Shown here: piece by piece, positions 47,747-57,711 of the stretch | Layout: the number at the start of each line of letters is the position of its first letter | Numbering within the stretch: the stretch's first letter is position 1 | NCBI GenBank assembly: GCA_947502835.1 | Contig: CANNBJ010000002.1 | Location: 186,001-250,000, forward strand | Direction: 5' to 3' | Length of the DNA: 64,000 bases | Origin: Bdellovibrionales bacterium | Lineage (GTDB): Bacteria > Bdellovibrionota > UBA1018 > CAIMNF01 | Program-made: the position numbers and the translations under genes | The notes under the pieces: generated by a model | Told to the model about the DNA's origin: nothing | Database searches by the model: none | Seen by the model: only the letters and a program-made list of their open reading frames with translations

Positions 47747-50287
47747 ATGAGGATGAGCAGAAAGCTCAAAAACGGAGCCAAGTTGTTGGGTGTTCTTGTA
47801 ACGGGTGCCACCTTTGCAGGTGGTGGACTCCTTTGGTACGCCTACGCCAAAATCAATAAGGAAGTTCCCGAGATCAAGAGGGTCTCCGACTATCGACCGC
47901 TCGGAGTGACCCAGATCCTTTCCATCGAAAACGGGCAGACGAAGATCATGGCGGAGTTCTACAAAGAGCGCCGCTACTTGACCCCCTACGACCAGATTCC
48001 TGAAAAGCTGGTGAAGGCATTTCTCTCCGCCGAGGACTCAACTTTTTTTGAGCACCAAGGGGTAAATGTCTTTGCGATTGCAAGAGCCGCCCTTGCCAAC
48101 TTTCTTGCAGGCCAGGTGGTCCAGGGTGGAAGCACCATCACCCAACAAATCGCAAAATCCCTCTACCTGAGTCCGGAGAAAAACATTTTCCGGAAAGCAA
48201 AGGAGCTGTTCCTGGCACTTCAGCTGGAGAAGAATCTTTCAAAAGAAGAGATTCTTTATCTTTATCTGAATCAGATCTACCTTGGCAGTGGAGCGTACGG
48301 GGTCCAAGCGGCGTCACGCACTTATTTTCAAAAAGAACTGAAAAACCTCACTATTGCCGAAATGGCATTGATTGCCGGCCTTCCGACTGCTCCGGGAAAG
48401 TACTCTCCACTCCTGAACCCGAGAAAAGCCAAAGACAGGCAACTCTACGTTCTCAAGCGGATGAGGGAAAATAAATTCATCTCCGAGGCGGAACAAAAGA
48501 ACGCTGCACTCGAAAAAGTGAAGCTGTTCGTAAACGATGGAACAGAGAGAAGGCTTGCACCGTATTTCGTGGAATATCTGAGGCGTCACTTGGCCCAGAA
48601 ATACGGTGATCAAATGCTCTATGAGGATGGACTCAGCGTCATGGTTCCCTCCGGGGCAAAATACTCGCAGTATGCACAGGATGCACTCGAGTCCGGTCTT
48701 GAGGAGATTGATCAGCGCAAAGGGTATCGTGGCCCGGTAAAAAACCTTCCTGAGCCGGAGTGGAATCCGTTTCGAGAGGAAATGAGAAAAGAGCTTACAA
48801 AGGAGCATTTCCCGTTTCGCTTCCTCACTCCCGAGGGAACCTTGGATTTGGATTCCGCTGTGGCGGAGTTCGATCCCAAGTACGAGAAAACCCTCGTAGG
48901 AAAAAGGCTGAAGGCTCTTGTCACTCAAATTTCCCCTGACCAAAAATTCGCACAGGTCAGCCTCGGCCTTGTGAGTGCGCAAATCCCATTAGAGGAAGTC
49001 AAGTGGGCGAGCTCTGTGAATCAACCGTCAAAGCCGCCGAAGACGATTGGGGAAGTGTTGCACCCCGGGGATGTCATTTGGGTGAAGGTGAAAGGATTCT
49101 CCAACGGGGTCTGGAAAGCCCGGCTTTCTCAGATCCCGGAAATTCAAGGAGCCCTCTACTCCGTGGATGTTGAAACCGGACAGATTCTTGCGATGGTGGG
49201 TGGATATGATTACGAATCCTCCGAATTCAATCGAGCGGTTCAGGCAAAGAGGCAGATGGGTTCCACATTCAAACCGATCATCTACGCGGCGGCTGTGGAG
49301 AGTGGTTATACCCCCGCCAGCATTATTGTTGATTCCCCCGTTGTTTTTGAGGACAAGGAAAACGGTGTTTGGAAGCCCGAGAATTTTGAAGAAAAGTTTT
49401 ATGGCGACACCACCTTCCGGCAGGCGCTGATCAATTCGAGAAACATTCCCACAGTAAAGATCGTTCAGGATATCAAGGTTCAAACCGTAATCAACCTCGC
49501 AAAGAGATTGGGGTTGGATACGCAATTTATTCCGGATCTTTCGATTTCCCTCGGTTCCGCTGTGACGACGGTTCAAGATTTGGTCCACGCATTCACCGCA
49601 TTTCCGTTGGCCGGAAAGTCGTTTCGAGCAAATGTGTTCCAGTCGATCAAAGACCGTGACGGCCGCACTCTCGAAACACAGGCCGATTTGCCTGTGGAGA
49701 GTGGAACTTCTTCCACTGATGGCCAAGACGCGAAGAAGCCGGTATTTGCCCCGGTGGTTCCGGGAATGCGATTGGATCCCAGGGTCGCATACCTGATGAC
49801 GTACCTGATGAAGGAAGTGGTGCAATTCGGCACGGCTGCAAAAGCAAGCAGCATTGGTCGACCCCTGGCAGGGAAAACCGGTACGACGCAAGATTTCAGG
49901 GATGGGTGGTTTGTCGGGTTTTCTCCAAAAGTGGTCACCGGAGTTTGGGTTGGGTACGACGATCAGCGTTCCATGGGAAGAGGGGAAACGGGAGCAAATA
50001 CAGCTCTTCCCATTTGGATCAAATACATGAGCAATATACTTCGAGATTATGCCCCCGAGGATTTTTCAATGCCCGAGGGTGTCACATTTGTGAACATTGA
50101 CCCGAAGTCCGGGCGCCTCTCGACTGGGGGTCGGTCCATCAAAGAAGTGTTTATTTCAGGGACCGAGCCGGGCGCCAGACCCTTGGAGGACGAACCTGCG
50201 GCTTTAGGAGATGCCCCGAAGGCATCACCGCGTAAAACCAACGATCTTGAGGAGGACAATGAAGAAACCTTACGCGAAGACCAGTAA
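47747..50287 (+). CDS. Class A penicillin-binding protein (PBP1A type)
   Basis: An 846-residue bifunctional peptidoglycan synthase anchored by an N-terminal helix (about 10-33). The GT51 glycosyltransferase has catalytic Glu near 95 (SAEDSTFFEHQG), GGSTITQQIAK and KELFLALQLEKNLSKEEIL. An OB-like region lies between the two domains. The transpeptidase has SxxK in QMGSTFKP (Ser near 505), the SRN motif near 565 and KTGTT near 710. The tail after about 800 is acidic and probably disordered. Both active sites look intact. Confidence 0.96.
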   Translation: MRMSRKLKNGAKLLGVLVTGATFAGGGLLWYAYAKINKEVPEIKRVSDYRPLGVTQILSIENGQTKIMAEFYKERRYLTPYDQIPEKLVKAFLSAEDSTFFEHQGVNVFAIARAALANFLAGQVVQGGSTITQQIAKSLYLSPEKNIFRKAKELFLALQLEKNLSKEEILYLYLNQIYLGSGAYGVQAASRTYFQKELKNLTIAEMALIAGLPTAPGKYSPLLNPRKAKDRQLYVLKRMRENKFISEAEQKNAALEKVKLFVNDGTERRLAPYFVEYLRRHLAQKYGDQMLYEDGLSVMVPSGAKYSQYAQDALESGLEEIDQRKGYRGPVKNLPEPEWNPFREEMRKELTKEHFPFRFLTPEGTLDLDSAVAEFDPKYEKTLVGKRLKALVTQISPDQKFAQVSLGLVSAQIPLEEVKWASSVNQPSKPPKTIGEVLHPGDVIWVKVKGFSNGVWKARLSQIPEIQGALYSVDVETGQILAMVGGYDYESSEFNRAVQAKRQMGSTFKPIIYAAAVESGYTPASIIVDSPVVFEDKENGVWKPENFEEKFYGDTTFRQALINSRNIPTVKIVQDIKVQTVINLAKRLGLDTQFIPDLSISLGSAVTTVQDLVHAFTAFPLAGKSFRANVFQSIKDRDGRTLETQADLPVESGTSSTDGQDAKKPVFAPVVPGMRLDPRVAYLMTYLMKEVVQFGTAAKASSIGRPLAGKTGTTQDFRDGWFVGFSPKVVTGVWVGYDDQRSMGRGETGANTALPIWIKYMSNILRDYAPEDFSMPEGVTFVNIDPKSGRLSTGGRSIKEVFISGTEPGARPLEDEPAALGDAPKASPRKTNDLEEDNEETLREDQ

Positions 50288-50328
50288 ACAAGCTCTTGCC
50301 GCTCGGGCGGTGGCGTGGAATAAATGAC

Positions 50329-50370
50329 GCGATTTTTCCCTGTTCCGCGATCGTTCGGGATTAAAATCGC
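50329..50370 (+). repeat. Hairpin between the PBP gene and the TonB-like gene
   Basis: GCGATTTT-TCCC pairs with GGGA-TT-AAAATCGC, giving 12 pairs with a two-base bulge and a 16-base loop. Only three T follow directly, with a T-rich run 12 bases later, so termination is possible but unproven. Confidence 0.45.
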
Positions 50371-50406
50371 TTTAGTTGGCTCCCTTTTTTGACCGATGAG
50401 GATTAT

Positions 50407-51225
50407 GTGGAAACACGGGTATTGGAACGCCCCTTAGCACGCTCGATCAGCCTCCATCTTCTCTTTCTGATTGTGGCATTTTTCTATGTCACGCATGGGC
50501 CGAAGCTTGACCTGAATCAAGAGCCAATCGAGGTTGCGGTACTCGAGACCGACAAGGCTGCGCCGAAGAATTCGATCGTGAAGCGCTCAGCAGGGGACCA
50601 GGTAAAACACGCTAAAAAAGACGCCTACCTGAGCGACAAGACAAGGGCGGTTCGCGAGGAGCAGTCCTCGCGAAATGAAGGAGAATTCACCGAAGCTGGC
50701 GTGCCGGACCAGCGACCCTTGGCTGCAAGGCCCAGGTTGGGTCTATCGGACTTCGGCCTGAAACTGAAGGTCCAACCTCAAGATGATTTCAACAAACAGA
50801 GGAACTGGGCAAAAACCCAACTAGGTGAGGCTCTGAAGGGCGGGCAGTACATCCAAGGAATGAAGGAGGGTGAGTTTTCGGCCCTAAATACCAAAGAGTT
50901 TGTTTTCTATTCCTACTTCGAAAGGGTTCGAAAGCAATTGGATCAAGCATGGCAACCCATTCTCCGAGAGAACGTACATCGCCTCTTAAAATCGGGGCGG
51001 CACCTTGCCTCGAATTCGGATTTTGTGACAAGGGCCCTGGTTACCATGAATCAAAAAGGGGAAATCATGAGAATTCAGGTCCTTGAAGAGTCTGGTACCC
51101 AAGATTTGGATCAAGCAGCGATTGATGCTTTGAACAAGGCAGGACCGTACCCCAATCCCCCCAAGGGGCTCATTGATTCGATGGGCCATGTGGAAATCCG
51201 TTGGGATTTCATCCTGAAGACCTAA
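50407..51225 (+). CDS. TonB-like protein (energy transducer TonB C-terminal domain)
   Basis: About 272 residues: one N-terminal membrane helix (SLHLLFLIVAFFYVT, about 14-29), a long charged periplasmic stretch, and a C-terminal TonB/TolA-like domain. That domain is recognised by YFERVRKQLDQAWQP and by VTMNQKGEIMRIQVLEESGTQDLDQAAIDALNKAGPYPNPP, the usual TonB_C pattern. The GTG at 50407 has GAGGA just upstream and is preferred over a TTG at 50389. No exbB or exbD is nearby, so it could serve transport, envelope or motility functions. Its end overlaps the convergent small gene by four bases. Confidence 0.8.
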   Translation: METRVLERPLARSISLHLLFLIVAFFYVTHGPKLDLNQEPIEVAVLETDKAAPKNSIVKRSAGDQVKHAKKDAYLSDKTRAVREEQSSRNEGEFTEAGVPDQRPLAARPRLGLSDFGLKLKVQPQDDFNKQRNWAKTQLGEALKGGQYIQGMKEGEFSALNTKEFVFYSYFERVRKQLDQAWQPILRENVHRLLKSGRHLASNSDFVTRALVTMNQKGEIMRIQVLEESGTQDLDQAAIDALNKAGPYPNPPKGLIDSMGHVEIRWDFILKT

Positions 51226-51572
51226 TCGATCATGGCCTGGATTCCGCGCTTGATCACCATGTCACCCCAAATGGTGTCGAGCTTTCGGAAGGTGTCGATT
51301 AACCTTTCTGTTGCCTCTTCTTTGCTGAGCCCCAAGGACTCGGCCAGATACTGGGCGGCAAATATAAGACTGGTAAACTCAGGCGATTGCATGATTCCCG
51401 AAAGCTCGGACGAGTGATCCTTCACCAAATTTGCACGCGTGGTGAGAATCGACGTATTCAAAGCACTCATCCATTCACGGGTATCATCACTTATACCCAC
51501 TGAGGAGCGGTAGTCCTTTTCCATTGTAGATGACTCTTGAAGGCGTAGTTGTAAGTCCAAGTTGTTATTCAT
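51222..51572 (-). CDS. Small helical protein of unknown function
   Basis: A 116-residue protein with no membrane segment or signal peptide and no cysteine. It looks mostly helical and acidic, with segments such as DDTREWMSALNTSILTTRA and LAESLGLSKEEATERLIDTF. I do not recognise the family. It is read divergently from gcvP across 95 bases and convergently with the TonB-like gene. Start ATG 51572; ATG 51524 is possible. Confidence 0.6.
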   Translation of the reverse strand: MNNNLDLQLRLQESSTMEKDYRSSVGISDDTREWMSALNTSILTTRANLVKDHSSELSGIMQSPEFTSLIFAAQYLAESLGLSKEEATERLIDTFRKLDTIWGDMVIKRGIQAMID

Positions 51573-51653
51573 CCCAAATCCCGAAACTGCGAGTCCACGA
51601 AGCTACTCGAAGAAATAATTTTTTGGAAGTGCTTTCTCTCGGAACAAACCTCA

Positions 51654-51659
51654 TATAAA
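51654..51659 (+). promoter_or_regulatory. Possible -10 element of gcvP
   Basis: TATAAA lies nine bases before the gcvP ATG, with no clear -35. A transcript starting from it would have almost no leader, which agrees with the lack of a Shine-Dalgarno sequence before this ATG. No glycine riboswitch structure was recognised in the 95 bases upstream. Confidence 0.3.
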
Positions 51660-51667
51660 ATGCGGTT

Positions 51668-54583
51668 ATGGAAAAAGTGGCTAAAATAGGCGAAAATCCA
51701 ACGAAAATTTCTTTTGATCCTCCTTATCAATTTTCAGCCAGGCACATTGGGCCGAACGAAAAAGAGCAAGCCGGGATGTTGAAAGCCCTTGACTTGAAAT
51801 CTCTTGACGAGCTTGTTCAAAAGACGGTTCCGGATGCCATCCGGATCAAAACCCCGATCAGGATCGAGGGCGTGCATGACGAAAGAGTTGTTCTCGAGAA
51901 GCTTAAGACCGTGGTTGGTAAAAACCAGGTGTTTCGCTCCCTCCTTGGTCTCGGGTTTTCGGATTGCATTACGCCAAATGTAATTCTCCGGAATGTTCTC
52001 GAGAATCCCGGATGGTATACGCAGTACACACCTTACCAGGCCGAGATCGCCCAAGGGCGCCTTGAGGCGATTCTGAACTTCCAAACCATGACGATCGATC
52101 TGACCGGTCTTCCTGTTGCAAACGCGTCCCTTCTGGACGAGGCAACGGCATGCGCCGAGGCAATGACCATGAGTCAGGCATTGCACCCGGATTCGGCGCG
52201 TAAAGTGTTTTATGTCTCGAAGGCGCTTCATCCGCAAAACATCGCTGTCATTGAAACCCGTGCCACGCCGCTTGGAATCGAAGTGAGAACGTTTGATCCC
52301 GCATCCTATTTACCCACCGAGGAAATGTTTGGCGCGATTTTCCAATATCCAGGCACGGACGGACTTCTCGACACCCAGATCGAGAAAAAAATTCTCGATG
52401 CAAAATCGAAGGGGCTGATTGCCATTGTTGCGGCGGATCCCCTTGCTCTCACACTCCTGAAGAGTCCGGGCGAGCTGGGCGCTGACATTGCCGTGGGGAG
52501 CTTTCAGCGGTTCGGTGTTCCCATGGGATTCGGGGGGCCGAGTGCCGCGTACCTGTCCTGCAAGGATGAATTCAAGCGAAATATGCCAGGCAGGATCGTG
52601 GGTCTTTCCAAGGATCTCAGGGGACGTCCGGCAATTCGGCTTGCCTTGCAAACGCGCGAGCAACACATCCGGCGAGAGAAGGCCACAAGCAACATTTGTA
52701 CGTCCCAAGTGCTCCTCGCAGTGATTGCCTCCATGTACGCCGTGTACCACGGACCAGCGGGCCTTCGTCAGATCGCAAGCCGCACACATGGACTGGCGGT
52801 TCTCCTGGCGAGGGGTTTGACGAGCCTCGGGTTCTCCCTGCTGGGAGAGTCTTTTTTCGATACCCTGACCTTCAGGACCGGTACGGAGCTGGATGCGAAG
52901 CGGTGGGTTTTGGAATTTTTGAAAAGTGGAATCAATATCCGTCATTCTGGAGAGTGGCTCACGGTGGCACTCGATGAAGTCACCACCCTGGAGGAGGTCT
53001 CAAAGATCCTGAATGTTTTCTCGGCGGGTAAGCTGTCTGTCGAGAGTCTGCTTCAGGAAGACGTGTTTGAGCAAATCCCCGTCGGTCTTTCAAGAGGCAC
53101 CCCGTTTCTAGAGCATCCCGTGTTTCATCAGTACCATTCCGAACATGAAATGCTCAGATACATGTCGATGCTGGAAAAGAAGGATTTATCGCTGAATTTT
53201 TCGATGATTCCCCTTGGCTCTTGCACGATGAAGCTCAATGCAACCGTCGAGATGATTCCGGTAACCTGGCCGGAAATCGGAAAACTCCATCCAGCTGCCC
53301 CGAAGGCCCAAGTGGAAGGCTACCTCGAACTTTTCAGGGACCTTGAAAGCATGTTGGCCCAAGTAACCGGCTTTGACGCTGTTTCCTTGCAACCCAATGC
53401 CGGGTCACAAGGTGAGTATTCCGGACTTCTTGCCATCCGCGCTTATCACGAGTCGAGGGGTGAGTCTCACCGGACTGTTTGTCTCATTCCCAAATCCGCA
53501 CATGGCACCAATCCCGCATCCGCAGTGATGGCGGGGTTTCAGGTCGTGGTCGTCGAGTGTGATCGCGACGGGAATGTGGATCTGGCCGATCTAACTCGAC
53601 TTGCACAGGAGCATTCTTCAAATCTTGGGGCCCTTATGGTGACGTATCCGTCCACTCATGGGGTTTTCGAGTCTGCGATTCGCGAAATCTGTTCGGTAAT
53701 TCATCAACATGGCGGTCAGGTGTACATGGATGGAGCGAACATGAACGCGCAAATTGGATTGTGCAGGCCGGGAGATTTCGGACCGGATGTGTGCCATTTG
53801 AACCTTCACAAGACATTTTGCATTCCGCATGGGGGCGGGGGCCCTGGAATGGGTCCGATTGCCGTAAAACAACAGTTGGCGCCCTTCTTGCCAGGGCACG
53901 TCTTCTCCGCATTCAATGGAGTGAAGGTGGGTGGCACGGTAGGTGCGGTTTCATCGGCTCCTTGGGGAAGTGCGAGCATTCTCCCGATTTCCTGGGTCTA
54001 CATGAACCTCATGGGATCGGAAGGGTTGAAGAAGGCCACGGAGGTCGCCATCTTGAATGCGAACTATATGGCGAAGAAGCTTGAGGCGCACTATCCGGTT
54101 CTCTATAAGGGCTTCGGCGGTCTGGTGGCCCATGAGTGTATCCTTGATCTGCGTCCCCTGAAGGCCGAAACCGGCATCGAGGTGGAAGATGTGGCAAAGC
54201 GGCTGATGGACTATGGATTTCATGCGCCGACGGTGTCTTTTCCAGTAGCGGGCACGATCATGCTGGAGCCAACGGAAAGCGAGACAAAGGCTGAAATGGA
54301 CCGTTACATTGATGCATTGATTGCGATACGCGCCGAAATTGAGGCCATCAGGACTAGAAAGGCTGATCGCAAGAACAATCCTCTCAAGAATGCGCCACAC
54401 ACCGCAGAAATGGTAACCTCCACGGAGTGGGTTTTTTCGTATTCCCGAGAAGAGGCTGCTTACCCGCTGCCATATCTGCGGCAGAAAAAGTTTTGGCCAT
54501 CGGTTGCAAGGATCGACAACGTTTACGGCGATCGAAATCTGGTCTGCTCGTGCGCTCCGATTGATGCCTATCGCAATGGATGA
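51668..54583 (+). CDS. gcvP: Glycine dehydrogenase (decarboxylating), P-protein of glycine cleavage
   Basis: A 971-residue PLP enzyme that decarboxylates glycine and transfers aminomethyl to lipoyl-GcvH. It is the single-chain form, not split into two subunits. [17 protein letters not shown] starts the family domain. The N-terminal half has [20 protein letters not shown] and [10 protein letters not shown]. The C-terminal half has [35 protein letters not shown] and the PLP lysine near 715 in [16 protein letters not shown]. It is encoded opposite to, and converging on, the gcvT-gcvH-deaminase genes. Confidence 0.98.
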   Translation: MEKVAKIGENPTKISFDPPYQFSARHIGPNEKEQAGMLKALDLKSLDELVQKTVPDAIRIKTPIRIEGVHDERVVLEKLKTVVGKNQVFRSLLGLGFSDCITPNVILRNVLENPGWYTQYTPYQAEIAQGRLEAILNFQTMTIDLTGLPVANASLLDEATACAEAMTMSQALHPDSARKVFYVSKALHPQNIAVIETRATPLGIEVRTFDPASYLPTEEMFGAIFQYPGTDGLLDTQIEKKILDAKSKGLIAIVAADPLALTLLKSPGELGADIAVGSFQRFGVPMGFGGPSAAYLSCKDEFKRNMPGRIVGLSKDLRGRPAIRLALQTREQHIRREKATSNICTSQVLLAVIASMYAVYHGPAGLRQIASRTHGLAVLLARGLTSLGFSLLGESFFDTLTFRTGTELDAKRWVLEFLKSGINIRHSGEWLTVALDEVTTLEEVSKILNVFSAGKLSVESLLQEDVFEQIPVGLSRGTPFLEHPVFHQYHSEHEMLRYMSMLEKKDLSLNFSMIPLGSCTMKLNATVEMIPVTWPEIGKLHPAAPKAQVEGYLELFRDLESMLAQVTGFDAVSLQPNAGSQGEYSGLLAIRAYHESRGESHRTVCLIPKSAHGTNPASAVMAGFQVVVVECDRDGNVDLADLTRLAQEHSSNLGALMVTYPSTHGVFESAIREICSVIHQHGGQVYMDGANMNAQIGLCRPGDFGPDVCHLNLHKTFCIPHGGGGPGMGPIAVKQQLAPFLPGHVFSAFNGVKVGGTVGAVSSAPWGSASILPISWVYMNLMGSEGLKKATEVAILNANYMAKKLEAHYPVLYKGFGGLVAHECILDLRPLKAETGIEVEDVAKRLMDYGFHAPTVSFPVAGTIMLEPTESETKAEMDRYIDALIAIRAEIEAIRTRKADRKNNPLKNAPHTAEMVTSTEWVFSYSREEAAYPLPYLRQKKFWPSVARIDNVYGDRNLVCSCAPIDAYRNG

Positions 54584-54611
54584 TCCGTAAGAAATATTTC
54601 CTGGAGGTACA

Positions 54612-55370
54612 TCAAATCGGGGACACGTCAATGTTCGGTGACCCGGCAAGAAGCCAGAGTTCCGAGGCCCGATAAAGGCATGAATTTCTGGCAGCTGGGC
54701 CGGTATCGTCCTCAAGGAACTTGACGCGGATCGGAGATTCCTTCTTTGAAAAGGACAAAATCTGGGCAGAGCACATGGCACAAGGTCGAAGAGAAACCCA
54801 AAGAGTCGATTCTCGATGAAACCCTTGTAGGCCCTGTTCCACAAGCGAGTGAACCAGTTGTAGTTCCGCATGATTTGTGCGGTTTTCAAGGCTTTGACTC
54901 CATGAGTACGCAAACACTTTCCCCTCGGCACCAGTGAGAATCGCACTCACTCGCGTCCTTCCGCTTGCTCGCCCTCGAAGGAGTTCAAGCCAATGCTTGA
55001 TGTTTCCTTCGGAAACCGAGAGTTCTTTTGGAATCAATTCTTCAAAAAAAGAACTTTGTGAAGGGGGACTCACCTCGCGGAACTCGCCTTGATGCGCAGT
55101 GAAACGCTCAAGGAAATGATCCATTGGTAAATAAGTGATTCTTTTTGCAACAACCTTGACCATTCCCGCACAAAGAGGAAGTGGTTCGTAGTTGCAAAAA
55201 ATCCTTTCCCGGGTGAGAGCGATGGAGCGTTTGGGATCAAGCACACAAAGACCCCGAATGAGCGCTGTCACGGGAGTTTCGACCCCTTGATGGACTCTGC
55301 GCGCGAAAAACAGGGTGCCGTCGTGGATCAGAAACGCGGCGACACTCGCAAGATCAGAGGGTTTTGACAA
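54612..55370 (-). CDS. Deaminase of the CDA-like superfamily (Bd3614-like)
   Basis: About 252 residues. The zinc-dependent nucleoside/nucleic-acid deaminase motifs are at the C-terminus: HAE (about 167-169, NHAELQLVHSL) and PCxxC (Cys197 and Cys200, LRPCAMCSAQIL). These supply His and two Cys zinc ligands and the proton-shuttle Glu. A separate N-terminal domain of about 150 residues precedes them. This two-part build resembles the Bd3614-type deaminases named from Bdellovibrio. The substrate is unknown. No ATG fits; a TTG at 55370 overlapping the gcvH end by 17 bases is the best start guess. It is probably co-translated with gcvH. Confidence 0.75.
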   Translation of the reverse strand: MSKPSDLASVAAFLIHDGTLFFARRVHQGVETPVTALIRGLCVLDPKRSIALTRERIFCNYEPLPLCAGMVKVVAKRITYLPMDHFLERFTAHQGEFREVSPPSQSSFFEELIPKELSVSEGNIKHWLELLRGRASGRTRVSAILTGAEGKVFAYSWSQSLENRTNHAELQLVHSLVEQGLQGFHRESTLWVSLRPCAMCSAQILSFSKKESPIRVKFLEDDTGPAARNSCLYRASELWLLAGSPNIDVSPI

Positions 55371-55740
55371 AGGAGGAGTATGCCGATGCGTCCAGCAGGG
55401 CTTGGAACTGGGACTTGGCGGTATCCGACTCGATGACAACCATCCATTCGCCGTGGGCATTTGTATTGATGCGTCCGGGATCGGAAGCGAGGGCCGCATT
55501 GACCTCCACGACCTTTCCTCCGAGAGGTGAGAGCAGATCCGAAACCGCCTTGATGCTCTCCACAACGCCGAAGGTTTCGTGTGGCTTCAATTCCCGTCCC
55601 GTTTTCGGGAGTTCGAGATAAACAATATCGCCCAAGCTGCTTTGGGCGTGATCTGTAATTCCGACCCTGACACGGTTCTCCGCAACCAGTTCTGCCCACT
55701 CGTGATCCTTGGTGTATTTCAGATTCTCCGGATAATTCAT
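55354..55740 (-). CDS. gcvH: Glycine cleavage system H protein
   Basis: The 128-residue lipoyl carrier protein that shuttles the aminomethyl group between P, T and L proteins. The lipoylated lysine is Lys64 in GVVESIKAVSDL. YTKDHEWAE and VGITDHAQSSLGDIVYLELP open the family domain. It starts immediately after gcvT on the same strand. Confidence 0.97.
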   Translation of the reverse strand: MNYPENLKYTKDHEWAELVAENRVRVGITDHAQSSLGDIVYLELPKTGRELKPHETFGVVESIKAVSDLLSPLGGKVVEVNAALASDPGRINTNAHGEWMVVIESDTAKSQFQALLDASAYSSFVKTL

Positions 55741-56856
55741 TCAGTTCTCCTTTTTCTTCTCAAGAAACGGTGTTTTGCAAACTTCAAATTCATGAAAATC
55801 ATCCCTGATCTTTACGGTGACCCGGGTTCCCGACCTCTCATGGATCTTGTCAATCAGAGCGATGCCGATCGCCCTCTTCAGGCTCGGACTTTGGGTGCCG
55901 CTTGTGATGTGCCCGATGATCCGGGAGCGAGTCTCGTCCCACACCTCGTAACCCTGCCTCGGAATGCCCCTCCCGATCGAAAGCACTCCTGCGAGACAAC
56001 GGGTCTGGCCTGCGGCTTTGACTCGTGCGATCGCCTCTTTACCGATGAAGCCGCCTGTTTTACCAAGTTTTGTAATCCAGCCCAACCCTGTTTCCAATGG
56101 ATTTGTGGTTTCAGTGAGCTCATGTCCATAGAGTGCGTACTTCATCTCGAGCCGGAGAGTGTCGCGTGCGCCGAGACCGCAGGGCAACAACCCGAAAGGC
56201 GAACCGACTTGAAGCAGGGAATTCCAAATCTTCTTGCTCGACTCACGACCCGTATAGATCTCAAAGCCGTCCTCCCCGGTATATCCGGTCCGTGCGATCA
56301 ATGCGTTCTCGCCGCAAACGAGGCCGGGGGCACACCAATAGGTTTTCATCTCCTGAAGATTCACGGGAGTGAGCTCTTGCAGAATCGAGGCTGCACGGGG
56401 TCCTTGGATTGCAATCTGTGCCGTTTCGTCAGACTCATTGGTAAGGACCGGTTTCGTTCCCGGGAAGAGTGCCAGAGAGGTCGATAAGTGCGAGAAGTCT
56501 TTGTCAATGTTTGCCGCATTCACCACAAGAAGGAATTCCTGTTCCCCGAGACGATACACCACGAGATCATCGATGATGCCTCCCTCTGGATTGCAGAATG
56601 CCGAATATTGGGCCTGGAATACAGCAAGTACTGAGGCGTCGTTCGTGGTCACATGATTCACGAACTCAACAGCGCCCGGACCTTTCACTCGAAGCTCGCC
56701 CATGTGGCTGACATCAAAGATCCCGCACGCGTTTCGAACCGCATCATGCTCAAGAGTGAGCCCGGAATACTGGACGGGGAGTTCCCAGCCGCCAAAGTCC
56801 ACCATCTTGCCGGAAAGCTTTTTGTGTTCATCAAATAAAGGGGTTCTTTTCAACAT
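55741..56856 (-). CDS. gcvT: Aminomethyltransferase, T-protein of glycine cleavage
   Basis: A 371-residue tetrahydrofolate-dependent enzyme that releases ammonia and forms methylene-THF. The N-terminus has LFDEHKKLSGKMVDFGGWELPVQY and FDVSHMGE. The folate-binding centre has RTGYTGEDGFEIY, and the C-terminal barrel has GLGARDTLRLE. Length is normal. It lies between folD (nine bases upstream) and gcvH, tying methylene-THF production to its use. Confidence 0.97.
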   Translation of the reverse strand: MLKRTPLFDEHKKLSGKMVDFGGWELPVQYSGLTLEHDAVRNACGIFDVSHMGELRVKGPGAVEFVNHVTTNDASVLAVFQAQYSAFCNPEGGIIDDLVVYRLGEQEFLLVVNAANIDKDFSHLSTSLALFPGTKPVLTNESDETAQIAIQGPRAASILQELTPVNLQEMKTYWCAPGLVCGENALIARTGYTGEDGFEIYTGRESSKKIWNSLLQVGSPFGLLPCGLGARDTLRLEMKYALYGHELTETTNPLETGLGWITKLGKTGGFIGKEAIARVKAAGQTRCLAGVLSIGRGIPRQGYEVWDETRSRIIGHITSGTQSPSLKRAIGIALIDKIHERSGTRVTVKIRDDFHEFEVCKTPFLEKKKEN

Positions 56857-56865
56857 GGCCTCAAT

Positions 56866-57711
56866 CTAGCCTTCCCGGCTTGCAGCCGCAAATGTGTTTT
56901 CAAGCAAAACCTGGATGGTCATGGGCCCGACTCCGCCCGGAACCGGGCTGAGGGCATGAGGGATGCCAAGGATGGAGTCCGTGTCGACATCCCCGGTGAT
57001 CCGGCCACTGGTGTCTCGATGGATCCCGACATCCACGACCACGGATCCGGGCTTCAGCCAATCGCCCTTGATCAAACCGCGGGATCCAGCAGCAACAAAA
57101 ACCAAATCCGCAAGTTTACAAAGGGACGCGGGATCGGGCGTGCGTCGATGAAGCTGAATCAGTGATGCGTTTCTCGAAAGCAGGAGCGAAGCAAGCGGTT
57201 TGCCGACAATGGCGCTGCGACCGACCACGCACACCGTGCGTCCTTCGATTTGAATTCCGTAGTGGTCCAAAAGGAGAAGGATTCCGCCGGGAGTGCAGGG
57301 AATGAAACGGGGGTTCCCGGTAACCAAGAGCCCGATATTCTCAGGATGCAGACAGTCCACATCCTTCGATGGATCCACCCAAAGTGCGACATCCTTTTCC
57401 TTGAGCTGCGAGGGAAGTGGGCGCTGAATCAGGATTCCGTCCACGCGTGGATCCGCATTCAGCTCGCGGACGCGCTTCAAAACGGTTTCCGACGGAACGG
57501 TTTCTGGGAAGCGAATGGTCTCACTTGTGAAGCCCACCTTGGTTGCTGCATTGGCCTTTCGACCCACGTATACCTGACTGGCAGGATCGTCCCCGATCAA
57601 GATGACACTCAAATGTGGAGCCCGACCTAGAGTAGCCCGCAATCGGGTGGTCTTCCCCTGTAGGTCCGCTCGTCGTTTCTCCACAACGGGTTTTGCAGAG
57701 AGTGAAATCAT
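56866..57711 (-). CDS. folD: Bifunctional methylene-THF dehydrogenase / cyclohydrolase FolD
   Basis: A 281-residue NADP-dependent enzyme converting 5,10-methylene-THF to 10-formyl-THF. The catalytic lysine region is YVGRKANAATKVGF near 48-61. DGILIQRPLP, PCTPGG and the nucleotide-binding VVGRSAIVGKPLA are diagnostic, with SPVPGGVGPMT at the C-terminus. It starts the folD-gcvT-gcvH-deaminase run and is divergent from flgF across 241 bases. Confidence 0.97.
   Translation of the reverse strand: MISLSAKPVVEKRRADLQGKTTRLRATLGRAPHLSVILIGDDPASQVYVGRKANAATKVGFTSETIRFPETVPSETVLKRVRELNADPRVDGILIQRPLPSQLKEKDVALWVDPSKDVDCLHPENIGLLVTGNPRFIPCTPGGILLLLDHYGIQIEGRTVCVVGRSAIVGKPLASLLLSRNASLIQLHRRTPDPASLCKLADLVFVAAGSRGLIKGDWLKPGSVVVDVGIHRDTSGRITGDVDTDSILGIPHALSPVPGGVGPMTIQVLLENTFAAASREG

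Noticed and set aside
51573-51667. Glycine riboswitch upstream of gcvP
   Set aside because: Only 95 bases, no tandem aptamer-like motifs or expression platform seen; the folD upstream region also lacks them.
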